64,000 nucleotides of DNA from Pseudopedobacter alpinus (GTDB taxonomy: Bacteria; Bacteroidota; Bacteroidia; Sphingobacteriales; Sphingobacteriaceae), in assembly GCF_042684645.1 (NCBI RefSeq), contig NZ_JBHULV010000051.1:62001-126000 (forward strand), written 5' to 3'. The position numbers were made by a program, and so were the translations under genes. Shown here in pieces: positions 42,581 to 54,300 of the stretch. Numbering within the stretch: the stretch's first letter is position 1; the number at the start of each line of letters is the position of its first letter. The notes under the pieces were generated by a model, which worked only from the letters and a program-made list of their open reading frames with translations, had not been told where the DNA came from and searched no databases.

Positions 42581-45439
42581 TTAAAAAGTAGCTTTTATGC
42601 CCAAATTGTAAAAACGATTCTGTGGAGCTGAACCAAAATTAGTCTCCATCATTTCACGCTCTTTGGACACTACAAGTAGATTGTCACCATTTGCGTAAAT
42701 GCTCATTCCTTGAATAAATGAAGCACTCTTAAAGACTGCTTGATTAACATCATAGGTGAACTGAACCCTTGTTAGGTTAAAGCGATTGTTTTTGTAACTC
42801 CAAAATGTAGAATTTTGGAAGTTATTGTTCAAACTATTTGTACTTAAACGTGGGTAAGTAGCCGTACTAGCCGTTTCTGGGGTCCAACGCCCTAACACTG
42901 CATCAGAATATTTACTGGCACCCCTTACCCAAAAGTAAGCGTTGTTTTTATACTCAATAGCACCCATTTGGCCTGATCCTAAAGCAAGAAAAGTTAAGTT
43001 TTTCCACTTTAAAGTTAAATTTAAACCGTAGGTAAAAGGAGAAACTCCACCACTGTTAGTACCTAACTGTACTTGGTCTCTGTTATCAATAATCATATCA
43101 TTGTTTTGATCTTGATACTTAATATCACCCGGTTTTAAAGCACCACCAAATGTTTGTCTGGCGTGTGCATCAATTTCTGCTTGGTCTTGAAAGAAACCTT
43201 GTGCTACATAACCCCAACTAGCATTTAATTCTTTACCCACTCTGTATTGATAGTCATCTTGAAAAACTTCATCTCTTTTGGTAGCTTCAGAATTGTAAAC
43301 CATTCCAACAAATCCTAAAGAATAGCTAATTTGACCAACTTTTTGATTAAAATTAGCAGAAAAATCTATTCCTGTACGCATATCATTGTTAAAGTTTAGC
43401 CAAGGTTGGAAATCACCATTTCCGGTAAGATACGATGGATAAACAGTTGCTAAACCTTGAGAAAGAAGCCCGTTAATATTCTGGCGGAAATAGTTTGCAT
43501 TTAAGCTCAAAGATTTCTTTAAAAGCGTTGCATCTAAACCTACCCTAAATTCTTTTCTATCAACAAAAGTAAGGTTTGGGTTATCACCACGTCCTGAAAT
43601 AACAGCGAAACCACCAGCTACTCCATCACGCCATTGGTACCATGCATCATTTCTCCAGTTGCCTTGGTGTAAATAATAGTCTGATGCAGCAGTTGTGATA
43701 TCCAAATCTTGTTTAATAGATGAATAAGTAGCTGTAAGTTTCAAATCATCTATAAAGGAAATACTATTTTTAAAGAAATCCTCTTCACTAATACGCCATC
43801 CTAAAGTACCTGTAGGAGAAAATGCACTACGATTGCCCTTTCTGAATTTTGCGGAATGAATTACGGAACCTGTAAAATCTGCATAATACTTGTGGTTAAA
43901 ATTATATCCTCCTTGTATACCTATATTGGTATTTCTTATCTGGTGATAATCGCTACCTGCATCTGTGTCCGGATCACTTGAAACCTGAGTCATGTAACCC
44001 CAGCCAATTAATGCCCCAGTAAAATTATGCTTTTGATTAAAGGTGCGCTTATAATTAAGTTGCGGATTTAAGGAAATAGTTTGGTTATATAACGAAGTGC
44101 CTATAAATTCATTAGTACTTACTCCATCATTTCCGAATTGTTGTAAAGAGGTGATCACTTCATTACCATCTATTGTTTCCCAATTAGGCTGATAGGTTGC
44201 ATAACCTACTGAATATCCTACTGTGTATCTTGAAGTATAATCCAAACTAAAACGAGTACTAAATGATAGTCCTTCTGTAATACCCGCTAAATCAGCTTCT
44301 GCACCAACATTAAACATAAATGAACGTTGCTTGTTTTTTATGTAACCAGATGCAAGAATTTGTGATAAATCGTTAGTTTGACGAGATGACAAACCACCAA
44401 GAAGATATTTACCATCAATTATCTGATTACTGTTATCAACAATGTTCTGTAAAGATGGATTGGTAAGATCTAATTTGTCTATTGGAACCAGATAAGAGAA
44501 CCAATCGTCATTAGGACGCAAAGAAGCTGCTGCTCCAAAGAAATTTCCTCTTGCAGAATAATTATTATCTACAACGATGGCAGCATCTGTGGTTGCTTTA
44601 AGCCACTTGGTAACTTTCATATCCACGTTGGCCCTAATATTAAGATTTAGGTCGTTATTGTTCTTTGCTTCTCCAAGTTTCAAAAGATTATTATTGTAGC
44701 CAAAACCTATATTGGAATAATAGGTGGCATCCTCAGTACCTCCAGATATTTCTGTAAAAACATCTGACCTGAAAGTTGTTTTCTTCAAAAACTCTGACGA
44801 AAGCAAGTTTAAATCAGGATAACGAAATGGGTTAGTGCCTAAACTTGTATTATACATCTCCTCAGAAGTAAATCTTTCTGGCAATCCATCATTACGTAAA
44901 GCTTCATTATACAATGGCATATATTCATTAGCATTTAAATAACTTGCATAACGCTTTGGTACAAGCAAACCTGTATTTGCTCGCACATCAATGCTAAGCG
45001 GTTTGATTGCTCCTCTTTTAGTAGTAATTAAAATAGCGCCTTTAGATGCTCTACTGCCATATAACGCTACACTACTAGCGTCTTTTAAAACAGTGATAGA
45101 CTGTACCGCTGACATGGTTACATCTGATGCCCGGCGTGGAATTCCATCAACTAATATTAAAGGAGCTTGCCCCCATATATTACCGTTATAGCCCCCAACA
45201 AAACTCTGCAAGTTGTCTAAACTATTGACACCATAACTTTTTTTCATTAGCTCTACTACATTAACTGAAGTAAAAGCACTTAACACGTCACGAGATGCCA
45301 CTTTCCCAAATGCTACGTTAATGACACTATCTTTATTTTGCTTTTGCAAACTATCTATAGATTGCTGCGCTTTTGTTCCCAGGGCACTTAAAGAAATGGC
45401 CAAAAGGATACAATAAGCTTTTATATTTTTTTTCTTCAT
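42581..45439 (-). CDS. SusC/RagA-family TonB-dependent transporter (XusC-like)
   Basis: This 952-residue outer-membrane transporter has a signal peptide (to about LGTKAQQ). The plug domain contains APLILVDGIPRRASDV, ITVLKDASSVALYGSRASKG and ILITTKRG. The 22-strand barrel ends with RFYNLGIKATF. Unlike the upstream SusC, it lacks the N-terminal carboxypeptidase-like regulatory domain and recognisable FVVVGYGTQKK-like TonB-box sequence; the plug begins about 60 residues in. It would import xylo-oligosaccharides with the SusD encoded next. It lies 18 bp after the first susD. Confidence 0.94.
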   Translation of the reverse strand: MKKKNIKAYCILLAISLSALGTKAQQSIDSLQKQNKDSVINVAFGKVASRDVLSAFTSVNVVELMKKSYGVNSLDNLQSFVGGYNGNIWGQAPLILVDGIPRRASDVTMSAVQSITVLKDASSVALYGSRASKGAILITTKRGAIKPLSIDVRANTGLLVPKRYASYLNANEYMPLYNEALRNDGLPERFTSEEMYNTSLGTNPFRYPDLNLLSSEFLKKTTFRSDVFTEISGGTEDATYYSNIGFGYNNNLLKLGEAKNNNDLNLNIRANVDMKVTKWLKATTDAAIVVDNNYSARGNFFGAAASLRPNDDWFSYLVPIDKLDLTNPSLQNIVDNSNQIIDGKYLLGGLSSRQTNDLSQILASGYIKNKQRSFMFNVGAEADLAGITEGLSFSTRFSLDYTSRYTVGYSVGYATYQPNWETIDGNEVITSLQQFGNDGVSTNEFIGTSLYNQTISLNPQLNYKRTFNQKHNFTGALIGWGYMTQVSSDPDTDAGSDYHQIRNTNIGIQGGYNFNHKYYADFTGSVIHSAKFRKGNRSAFSPTGTLGWRISEEDFFKNSISFIDDLKLTATYSSIKQDLDITTAASDYYLHQGNWRNDAWYQWRDGVAGGFAVISGRGDNPNLTFVDRKEFRVGLDATLLKKSLSLNANYFRQNINGLLSQGLATVYPSYLTGNGDFQPWLNFNNDMRTGIDFSANFNQKVGQISYSLGFVGMVYNSEATKRDEVFQDDYQYRVGKELNASWGYVAQGFFQDQAEIDAHARQTFGGALKPGDIKYQDQNNDMIIDNRDQVQLGTNSGGVSPFTYGLNLTLKWKNLTFLALGSGQMGAIEYKNNAYFWVRGASKYSDAVLGRWTPETASTATYPRLSTNSLNNNFQNSTFWSYKNNRFNLTRVQFTYDVNQAVFKSASFIQGMSIYANGDNLLVVSKEREMMETNFGSAPQNRFYNLGIKATF

Positions 45440-45457
45440 TTTTTACAAAATTTAAAG

Positions 45458-47368
45458 TTACCAGCCTGGATTTTGCTTAAATCCACTGTAGATACTAATA
45501 TCTGATGTTGGGAAAGGAAACCAATAATGCCTATCGGAAAAGTTTCTCGTAAATAATGTTCGCTGTCTGAAATTTTGAACTCTGGCATTTTTTGGATCAG
45601 CGTAAACTTGTGCATGTGGCGTAACACGATCAAACTCAATAGCTGTTTTAAGCGTATAAGGAGCTTTATCCAATAATTTCCATCTACGTAAATCTACAAA
45701 TCTGTGTCCTTCGTACGCTAATTCTACAGCTCTCTCCCTTCTGTACTCATCACGAAATAAATCTTGCGAACCAAGGAATTTATCGGCTACATGACCAACA
45801 CCCAAACCTGGTCTGTCTCTTACCGCATTTACTGCTTCAACTGCAGTTTTATTAAAGTTGGTTGATTTTGCTTGTGGAGAATTATAACCTTCTGAAGCGG
45901 CCTCTGCATACATTAAATATAAATCTGGTAATCTTAAAAAACTAAGTACCACGGTATTATTTTCTCTAAAAGGCTCCCAGTTATTCAATAATTTAGACGT
46001 AAACTTTGAAAGCATATAACCTGTGAATACCGCTTGAGTTGGATTATCTGTTCTATATAACCCATTGGTAAACAAACTAGCATATTGCCTAAATGGATCG
46101 TTACCAACTTGACCTGGGTTACTTACTGTCTTTTCACCATCAAACAAAATATCGTGATAGAACCTAGGATCTCTATCTCTCCAAGGATATTGCGGGTCAT
46201 AACCAGATTGCGCATCAGCTTGTGAAATATTAACAATAGGATACCCGTTTTTCATCCCATAATAATTGATATAATTTGCGGCTGGATACACTTTTAAACC
46301 GGTAGAAAGAATTGTAGAAGGACGATAATCATTTACCTGATTCCAACGAAAACGATAAATGTCTAACAAATTTTCTTGAAAAATAGCCTCAACATATCTA
46401 TGACCACCATCTATAACTGCTCCGGGAGTAAGACCGCCCTTAGCGTGAGTATAAAATATTTCAGTGTACTTAGAAAATGGAACTAATTCATATCTCTTTG
46501 TTGACTCTATAATCTGTAAAGCTTCCCCAAAAACTTCTGCCGCCTGCTTACAGTATGCTATATTGTATGAATTATTGCCAGTTGATTCTTCGTTCATTAA
46601 TGGACTACCTGCCAAAAGAAGGTTTTTACCTAAGAAACCAAGTGCCATAATTTTATTGATACGACGGTCATTGTTTCCCTTTGTAGCGGCACCTGCTGGT
46701 ATTTGGTCCCAATCAAGAGGCAATAGGTCTGCTGCTTTTCTCAAGTCTGCAGTAACCTTATCTGCGGTTTGATGGTAATTTAAGCGTGGAACACGAGGAG
46801 ATTCATCAGCTGGTAATTCTATATCAATATAAGGAAGACCTCCCCAAAACTGCATCAGCATAAAGTGATACCATCCTCTAAAAAAAAGTAGTTGACCTTC
46901 TATCAAACGCTTCTCTTCTGGTGTCGCATCTGTAAGCTTATCTAAATTAGCCAAACCTACGTTAGCTTTGCGTATGCCATACCATGCAAGCCCGTAAAGA
47001 TTTCCCTTATCACCTTTTTGATTATTTGAAGGGTTTCCGCCTCTTCTAAACCAAGAGCCAAAGACGATGCCTTCCCATGCTCTATAATCTCCTTGATCTA
47101 TTGCATTAGATAATATCCTGTTATCAGGTACCCAAACTTCCTCTTCTCCAAAGTTCCAGTTATTATGTGACCCGATACCTGTAACAACAGGAATTGAATT
47201 ATACAACTCCTCGGTAAATCCCTGAAAGTTTCTGAAATTTTGAAATGCTTCAGTAGGTGATATAGAAGCAGCTGGTGCTTGATCAAGATACTTTTTGCAT
47301 GAGCCCAAACTTATAATCACTATTGTAATAACCAAAGGGCATACTATTTTTTTATAATACTTTTTCAT
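45458..47368 (-). CDS. SusD/RagB-family outer-membrane lipoprotein (XusB-like)
   Basis: This 636-residue lipoprotein has the lipobox ISLGSC followed by KKYLDQAPAASISPTEAFQN. SusD landmarks include LLFFRGWYHFMLMQFWGGLP near residue 155 and DEYRRERAVELAYEGHRFVDLRRWK near the C-terminus. It should form the lid of the SusC encoded 9 bp upstream. It is somewhat longer than the second SusD of the operon. The pair corresponds to XusA/XusB of known xylan clusters. Confidence 0.94.
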   Translation of the reverse strand: MKKYYKKIVCPLVITIVIISLGSCKKYLDQAPAASISPTEAFQNFRNFQGFTEELYNSIPVVTGIGSHNNWNFGEEEVWVPDNRILSNAIDQGDYRAWEGIVFGSWFRRGGNPSNNQKGDKGNLYGLAWYGIRKANVGLANLDKLTDATPEEKRLIEGQLLFFRGWYHFMLMQFWGGLPYIDIELPADESPRVPRLNYHQTADKVTADLRKAADLLPLDWDQIPAGAATKGNNDRRINKIMALGFLGKNLLLAGSPLMNEESTGNNSYNIAYCKQAAEVFGEALQIIESTKRYELVPFSKYTEIFYTHAKGGLTPGAVIDGGHRYVEAIFQENLLDIYRFRWNQVNDYRPSTILSTGLKVYPAANYINYYGMKNGYPIVNISQADAQSGYDPQYPWRDRDPRFYHDILFDGEKTVSNPGQVGNDPFRQYASLFTNGLYRTDNPTQAVFTGYMLSKFTSKLLNNWEPFRENNTVVLSFLRLPDLYLMYAEAASEGYNSPQAKSTNFNKTAVEAVNAVRDRPGLGVGHVADKFLGSQDLFRDEYRRERAVELAYEGHRFVDLRRWKLLDKAPYTLKTAIEFDRVTPHAQVYADPKNARVQNFRQRTLFTRNFSDRHYWFPFPTSDISIYSGFKQNPGW

Positions 47369-47377
47369 CTCTATTGT

Positions 47378-50300
47378 TTAAAAAGTTAAATCTATACCTA
47401 TATTATAACGTCTTGAACTTGGGTAAGCACCATTAGAAGAGCCACTTGCAAAGTTTGATTCACGATCATCTGGCATTTTAGTCCATAACAACAAGTTATT
47501 TCCGTTAAGAAAAACTCTGCAAGCCTTTACGCCTATCCGGTTTACAGCTTTACCACTTAAAGTATAAGCCACCTCTGCATTTTTTAACCTGATATAAGAC
47601 CCATCATATTGATAACGAGTACCTTCAACTCCGCCCGGCAAAGCTCCCCAATGTGGCAACGGCACATCACCTGTTCCGGTTTCTCTATTCCAATAACTAC
47701 CTTCTATATAGGCAGTATTTGAATTAGAATAAGTATCAAAAGTTGGAAATGTAACGTTACGAGTTACGTTGTTTACTCCGTAAAACTGTACGAATACGCT
47801 CAAACCTTTCCAATCTGCTCCAACTGAAGCCATATAGGTGTTTTGAGGAGCATCAGAATACATATAAGGTGCTGTATCAAAACCATCAATAATACCATCT
47901 GCATTAAAATCTATAATATTATAATCGCCAGCAAGTTTAAATTGATCATTTTGGTTACGGAATGTGCTTCCGTAAATGTCATCCCATGATTGTAAATAGC
48001 CCTGATCAAGGTATGATCTTGTTTGTCTTAATTGCCAACCTGCTTGTTTTTGATAATCTGGAAGTAATTCTAAGTCATCACGAGACAATACATTATTCAC
48101 TGCCCTTGTAATGTTAGTATTAGCCCATGCTCTTATTCCATTTTCAAATTGATAATTAAATCTCAAGTCAAGTTCAAATCCTTTTCCCTCAACGCTTCCT
48201 AAATTTGCATTTGGTGCTTGTTGCCCAAAATAACTAGGTATAGCTCTTCCGTTACCATTAATGATGATATCAGTTCTTAAATCTCTAAAAACATCTAAAC
48301 TTCCAGAGATGAATCCTTTTAGAAGATCAAAATCTACCGCTATATTTGTCTTTTCTACATTTTCCCATCCTATGTTTGGGTTACCAAGTTGATTGGTTCT
48401 GAAAAAAGTATAAGGAGAATTTTGAGCTTGAGTACCCATTGCTGAATTTCCTCCAAAAGCCCACACGTCTCTGTAAAGCCAACGAGCACCCACCCTATCA
48501 GACCCTATTCTTCCAAAACCGCCACGTAGTTTTAATAAACTAATAAAACTTAAATCTTTCATGAAATTCTCATTACTAATTACCCAACCTGCAGATACAG
48601 ATGGGAAGAATGCAAAACGCTTATCTGGACCAAATTGCTCTGAGCCGTTATAGGCACCGTTAGCTTCGAATAAATATTTAGAAGCAAAGGCGTAGGTGGT
48701 ACGAAAAACCCAATCTTCTCTAAATGCAGGAAACTGGCTTCCTCTAGCAATTTCTTCACGCAGGAAAACACCTGTTAATCCAACGTCATGTTTTTCAAAA
48801 CTACGGTTGTAATTTAACTGACCTGAATAGTTTTGTCTGCGAAAGGTTTGCTCCTTATCTACTGAACCTGCTACTCCTGCCCATGCAACAGTCTCATAGA
48901 AATCTAACTGTGTACCTGGATTTGTTAGCCTTTCGTAAATTACGTTACCGTTTGCTGGATAAATGTATTTACGTTGTGGCCCATTAAATAAATCGTTAAT
49001 ACCACGATCTATCTCAAGAAAAGAATTATCATAAGAGTAATTAGCTCTAAAACTTAGTCCCTTTGTAATCATATCCAATTGTTGATTGATTATAAAATCT
49101 GTGGTAAGTTGTGTTGCCGTATTTTGTTCTGATCCAGAATTAGCTAAAAGTGCAATAGAGTTCGGCACATCAAAGTTTGCCGGTTCAAAATAACCATAAG
49201 TTCCATCAGAATATATAGGGCGCATAGCGTCTGGAGAGGATCTATAAGCAGCTGTCCAAGCACTATTGTCATTATTTGAAGGACTATTCCATGGGAATTG
49301 ACGTACACCGTTAGATCCGAAAATTTTAGTAGATAGCTTTGTTGTTTTTGTTAAGCTAAAATCCAAATTACTTCTAACGTTAATTCTGTTGTAAGCATAA
49401 TTTGATGAATAGCCTCTATTATTTTCAAAGGTTTTCAATAAATCACCTTCTCTAACATAATCAGCAGATGCAAAATAAGTTACTGCTTTTGTTCCTCCTG
49501 AAATGCTGGCATTAGCACCATAAGACATTGCGTAGTCTCGAAACAATTCTTCTTGCCAATCTACGTTTGGATAACGATCCCACTCTGCATCATTTGCAGG
49601 AAAACGATATTTTAATAAAATATCTTGTGGGGTCATATTGCTCCAGATAGAATAATCCCTTGCTAGCTCATGTTCAGTTACTGTATTTCTAAGTGATAGC
49701 GCATCATAAGAATCGTATTTTGCTGGTAGCTTAGAAATGGTTTTTACAGTTGTATTTACACGTCCTCTAATCACAGCCTTACCAGCAGTACCGGTTTTTG
49801 TGGTTACAAGTATTACCCCGTTTGCGCCTTTTACTCCAAAAACCGCAGTAGCAGAAGCATCTTTAAGAACAGAAATACTTTCTACTGATGAAATATCAAT
49901 ACTTCCTAAAGGACGCTCTACTCCATCAACTAATATTAATGGAGAACTTTCGTTCCATGTTGTTTGTGCCCTAATAAGAATTTGTGGATCTTCACCACCT
50001 GGCATACCAGAAGAAGAAACAGTTACAACACCAGGTAAATTACCGGTTAATGCCATTCCTAAGTTGGTAACTCCACCGGTACGTTCTAAAACTTTTGAAT
50101 TTGTTTGTGAAATTGCTCCTACAAGACTTTCTTTTTTCTGAGTACCATAACCTACTACAACCACTTCTCCAAGTTGAGCCAAATTGTCTTTCATTGTTAT
50201 GGTAATATTATTCTTGCCAGAGACGTTAATCTCCTGTTGCAACATTCCAATGAAATTTACAAGAATGGATCTGTTATCTGGTACGTTAATTGCAAATTTT

Positions 50301-50536
50301 CCGTCTAGATCTGTTTGTGTTGCAATTTGTAAACCTTTTACTGTTACAGATGCACCAATAACAGGTTGCTTATTCTCATCTAGAATAGTTCCTCTTACTA
50401 TTCTATCTTGCTGGCTAAATGCAAAAGTAGCAATCAAAAGAAGTGAGAGGGTTATTTTTAAAAATTTAGTCAATAATCGACCTTGGCAGAGATGAGCCGA
50501 GCAGTCGGTATTGTACACTTTGTTGTTTTTTTCCAT
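47378..50536 (-). CDS. SusC/RagA-family TonB-dependent transporter (XusA-like)
   Basis: This 1052-residue transporter begins with a signal sequence (hydrophobic residues 27-41, ending FAFSQQ). A carboxypeptidase-like regulatory domain (VRGTILDENKQPVIGASVTV) and the TonB-box region EVVVVGYGTQKKESL follow. The plug has PLILVDGVERPLGSID, ISVLKDASATAVFGVKGANG and ILVTTKTG. The barrel ends with RRYNIGIDLTF. It is the first gene of the core operon and lies 844 bp after the regulator gene. It should energise uptake of xylo-oligosaccharides across the outer membrane. Confidence 0.95.
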   Translation of the reverse strand: MEKNNKVYNTDCSAHLCQGRLLTKFLKITLSLLLIATFAFSQQDRIVRGTILDENKQPVIGASVTVKGLQIATQTDLDGKFAINVPDNRSILVNFIGMLQQEINVSGKNNITITMKDNLAQLGEVVVVGYGTQKKESLVGAISQTNSKVLERTGGVTNLGMALTGNLPGVVTVSSSGMPGGEDPQILIRAQTTWNESSPLILVDGVERPLGSIDISSVESISVLKDASATAVFGVKGANGVILVTTKTGTAGKAVIRGRVNTTVKTISKLPAKYDSYDALSLRNTVTEHELARDYSIWSNMTPQDILLKYRFPANDAEWDRYPNVDWQEELFRDYAMSYGANASISGGTKAVTYFASADYVREGDLLKTFENNRGYSSNYAYNRINVRSNLDFSLTKTTKLSTKIFGSNGVRQFPWNSPSNNDNSAWTAAYRSSPDAMRPIYSDGTYGYFEPANFDVPNSIALLANSGSEQNTATQLTTDFIINQQLDMITKGLSFRANYSYDNSFLEIDRGINDLFNGPQRKYIYPANGNVIYERLTNPGTQLDFYETVAWAGVAGSVDKEQTFRRQNYSGQLNYNRSFEKHDVGLTGVFLREEIARGSQFPAFREDWVFRTTYAFASKYLFEANGAYNGSEQFGPDKRFAFFPSVSAGWVISNENFMKDLSFISLLKLRGGFGRIGSDRVGARWLYRDVWAFGGNSAMGTQAQNSPYTFFRTNQLGNPNIGWENVEKTNIAVDFDLLKGFISGSLDVFRDLRTDIIINGNGRAIPSYFGQQAPNANLGSVEGKGFELDLRFNYQFENGIRAWANTNITRAVNNVLSRDDLELLPDYQKQAGWQLRQTRSYLDQGYLQSWDDIYGSTFRNQNDQFKLAGDYNIIDFNADGIIDGFDTAPYMYSDAPQNTYMASVGADWKGLSVFVQFYGVNNVTRNVTFPTFDTYSNSNTAYIEGSYWNRETGTGDVPLPHWGALPGGVEGTRYQYDGSYIRLKNAEVAYTLSGKAVNRIGVKACRVFLNGNNLLLWTKMPDDRESNFASGSSNGAYPSSRRYNIGIDLTF

Positions 50537-51380
50537 TATAAAAAATAATTTAAAAGAGAATTTTAATTATCCGTGAGTTCTTTCTTAGTTTTTACTAGCA
50601 GAACACGAAATTAAATTTATTAGATACTTAGTGACAAAGTGGGTTGGTGGCAACCATTGGTAGTAATAATTTTTATTCATAATTTATTTTTAGGTTAGTT
50701 ATTATTCAATACAGTTTTTATTTGCAAAAGCAAAAACGCACAAATTAACATGATTAAATTGGTGGTCTCATTTAAAATTGGTTTTGGTTTATTGCCAGCC
50801 ATTAAGGAAGACTAGCAATTTTGTTTATCAAATGTAATTGGAAACAAATATTATAGATAGCACTGATGTACAAATTTAATGAGGGATTTGTTCAATAGCT
50901 GTTTAAAGCATAATTAAAGGGGTTTTGTAGTAAAATAAGTAATAAAAAATCGTCATAAACATGTTTTTATAAAACAATTTATTTTGGTTAACATAACTCC
51001 AGTTTTTATCACCAATTGGGTGCTAATGGAGCGAGTTCTATATTTAGGATTGTCACTTGTACAATTAAAAAGAGAAAGCTTAAAAGTTTTAGCTCTTGTT
51101 TTGTATTAAAAAAATTAATAGCTGTTAGTGGAAACTGGTTTAAGCGAGACGTTTAACCTATGGACAAATATGCTTTTTCCATAGATTACAAAGTTTACAC
51201 TGCTTGCATATCTTTCAGTATGTTACTTTCTGCTGTAGAAAAGACTGCTGATTAGGTTTGTCAAATAAAAAGATAGGAGCTTGTGAAATTTGGATAAGGA
51301 GTAACAATTGAAATAGGGGTCTAAATCCATATCAATTTAAATAGGTTATTGTTCTTTCTAAATCAAACTAAAGCATTTAT
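50537..51380. promoter_or_regulatory. 844-bp intergenic control region of the susCDCD operon
   Basis: No credible gene lies here on either strand. Two minus-strand -7-like boxes, TACATTTG (50836-50829) and TAAATTTG (50878-50871), lie about 290-340 bp before the first susC, but neither has a TTG at 17-23 bp. A small dyad ggttg-gtgg-caacc occurs near 50643-50656. The region must contain the inducible promoter and probably the operator of the hybrid regulator; a long 5-prime untranslated leader is possible. Confidence 0.5.
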
Positions 51381-54300
51381 TCAAATTTCTTTTTGGTTTT
51401 TATCAGCACTTTTACTGTTACGTTTGAATACCATATACTCTGAGGGTAACATGTTAAATTTCCCTTTAAATGCCCTCGCAAAATAGTTAGGTGCAGCAAA
51501 TCCAACAGCATAGCTGATTTGAGATATATTCAACTCACTTTTTTCAAGAAGAACTATTGCTTTATCCAATTTGATAGAACGGATATAGTTAACCGGGCTT
51601 TCGCCTGTAAACTCAAGGATTTTTGTGTATAAAGACCCCCTACTCATTCCTAAATGTCTGCTTAATTCTTCGACAGAAAGTTGTGAGTTAGTAAGATTAG
51701 TTTCCACATATTGAATTACTTTATTCAATAGTTTTTCGCTTTCCAATTCAATCTCAATCTCTGGAGTATCAACTTTTATTCGTTTACTATAAGTAGTTTT
51801 TAAACTTTCATTTAGGGTAAGTAGGTTACGGATTTTTGCATTCAAAATTTCTAAATTGAATGGCTTAGACATATAATCATTGGCTCCTTTGTTTAAGCCC
51901 ATTAATTGGTCTTCTTCTGCGGTAAGCGCCGTTAGCAAAAGTACAGGAATATGGTTAGTTCTTTTGTCTGATTTTATTTTCTCACAAAGTTCTGTGCCCG
52001 AAACAAATGGCATACTAATATCGCTCACAACCAAGTCTGGATGTGATGAAAGCACCTTTTGCCAACCATCTTTTCCATCAGTTGCCTCCACAATTTTATA
52101 AGATTTCTTGAGGTTGTCTTTAAGATAAATACGAAAATCCTCATTATCTTCAACCAACAAAATCACTGGCTGATTAAGATTTTTGTCAAAATTGTCTTCA
52201 TTCTTTGTTTGTTCAACTTTAATATCCTCTGGGCTAACTTCTGAATAAGAGTTTACATCAGCTTCTTGTACTAAAACCTCATTCTCTTGTTTAATTAAAG
52301 GCAAAGAAATGGTAAATGCCGACCCTTTACCTGTTACGCTTTCTACTTCTATAGAGCCTCCATGTAGCCTTACAAATTCTTTGGTAATTGCCAAACCAAT
52401 GCCACTTCCTTGATTGAGGATTTCTGTTTTTGAATCATCTTGGAAAAAACGTTCGAAAATGTGTGCTGTTACAGACTCATCCATACCAATTCCAGTGTCC
52501 TTTAAAATAATTTTTATTCCGTTTTTATCCTCATTTTCATCTATAGATAACAAAACATCGCCTTCTGGCAAAGTAAATTTAAACGCATTTGAAAGCAAAT
52601 TAAAAAGTATTCGTTCCAATTTTTCATGATCAAATGAAGTTGAATAAACCATTAAAGAGCTCTTAAAATTAAAGTTGATCCGCTTCCGATCTGCAAGGTC
52701 TTTGAAAGAATCTGCAACATCCTTAGCAAAGGAAATAAAATCTCCATCAGTTGCATTCAGTTTCTGTTCTTTCTGCTTAATATTCCTGAAATCCAACAAT
52801 TGATTTACTAGGTTCAACAGTCGCTTGGCGTTGCGCCTAACCATTTTTAACTGACCTGATTTTTCAGAACTCGCTTCTTCTTGCAATAACTGATCTACCG
52901 GCCCCATTATCAACGAAATAGGCGTACGGAACTCATGACTGATATTGGTTAAGAAATTGATTTTTAACTGATCAAATTCATGCTGACGATCTGCTTCTCG
53001 CCTTTCCTCTTCTATCAATTGCTGCGCTTTATTTCTTTCCTGTTCTACCAAAAATTTGGCTTTCAACTTTTGAATACCTAAGTACCTGATAACAAACAAG
53101 GTACCTACCACGATTAAAAAATATAAAATATACGCGTAGTAAGTAAGCCAAAACGGTGGTTTTACATAAATTTTAATGGTGGTTTCCTTAGAACTCCATC
53201 CTCCAGAATCGCTAGATGCTCGAACCCTAAAGGTGTATTCTCCGGGGTCAAGATTTGTATAAACGGCAGTATTGGAATTCCCTACACTGTTCCAATCTTT
53301 GTCAAAATTATCTAGTTTATAGAAGTACCTATTTTCTTGAGGCGAAGTATAATTGAGTGCAACATAACTTAACGAAAAATTCTGTTTATAATCAAGATTG
53401 ATTTCCTTTGCAACAGAAATTTCTGCTTTAAGCTCTCCATCCTCAGATGGTTTAATGCTTTGGTTAGCTATTTTTAAATCAGTAAGCACCACTAAAGGCA
53501 CATTTTTGTTGCCATAAAGTAGCGCTGGGTTAAAATAATTAAATCCATCTGTACCCCCAAAAAATAATCGTCCATCAGAAAGTTTAAGACCGGCGCCCAA
53601 AACGAACGGACTGCGTTGCACCCCATTGTGGTAAAAATAATTTCTGAATTTTTTAGTCTCGGTGTCAAAGCTGCTAATGCCTCTGTTTGTACTTAACCAT
53701 ATTTTACCAGAATTGTCTTCCAATATTTTATAAACAATACTATTGGCTAATCCATTTTGTTCTGAGTAAGTTGTAAACTTGTTGGCCCTGTGATCATAAA
53801 CAGTTAATCCGCCTCCTATACTCCCAATATAAACCATTCCGTCTTTAGCACAGTTTATAGTTATCACATTATCGTTAGATAATTCACCAGAACCTTTAGA
53901 AAGCATTTTTGTTTTTCCTGTTACCGGATTATAGACTGCTATTCCAGAACCACTAGTTCCAATCCACATATTGCCTTTACTATCCTCTTCAAGAGAACGT
54001 ATATATCCGTTTATATTTATTTTGTATTTCCCAGTTGCACTGTTATTAAAATACTCAACTTTGTTAGTGGTTAAGTCATAACAATTTACACCTTTTCCAT
54101 TTGTGCCTACCCAAACATTGCCACGGCTATCTTTTTTGATACAAAAAATATTATTGTCATTTAAGGATTGTGGACCAGCATTACTTCTAATCTGTTTACT
54201 AGCTCCTGTTTTCGTGTTATAAATAAATAGCCCCTCTAAATAAGTTCCAATCCAAATTTCTGAGCCAACTTTCTCCATTGCTAGAATGGAAAATTTCGCA

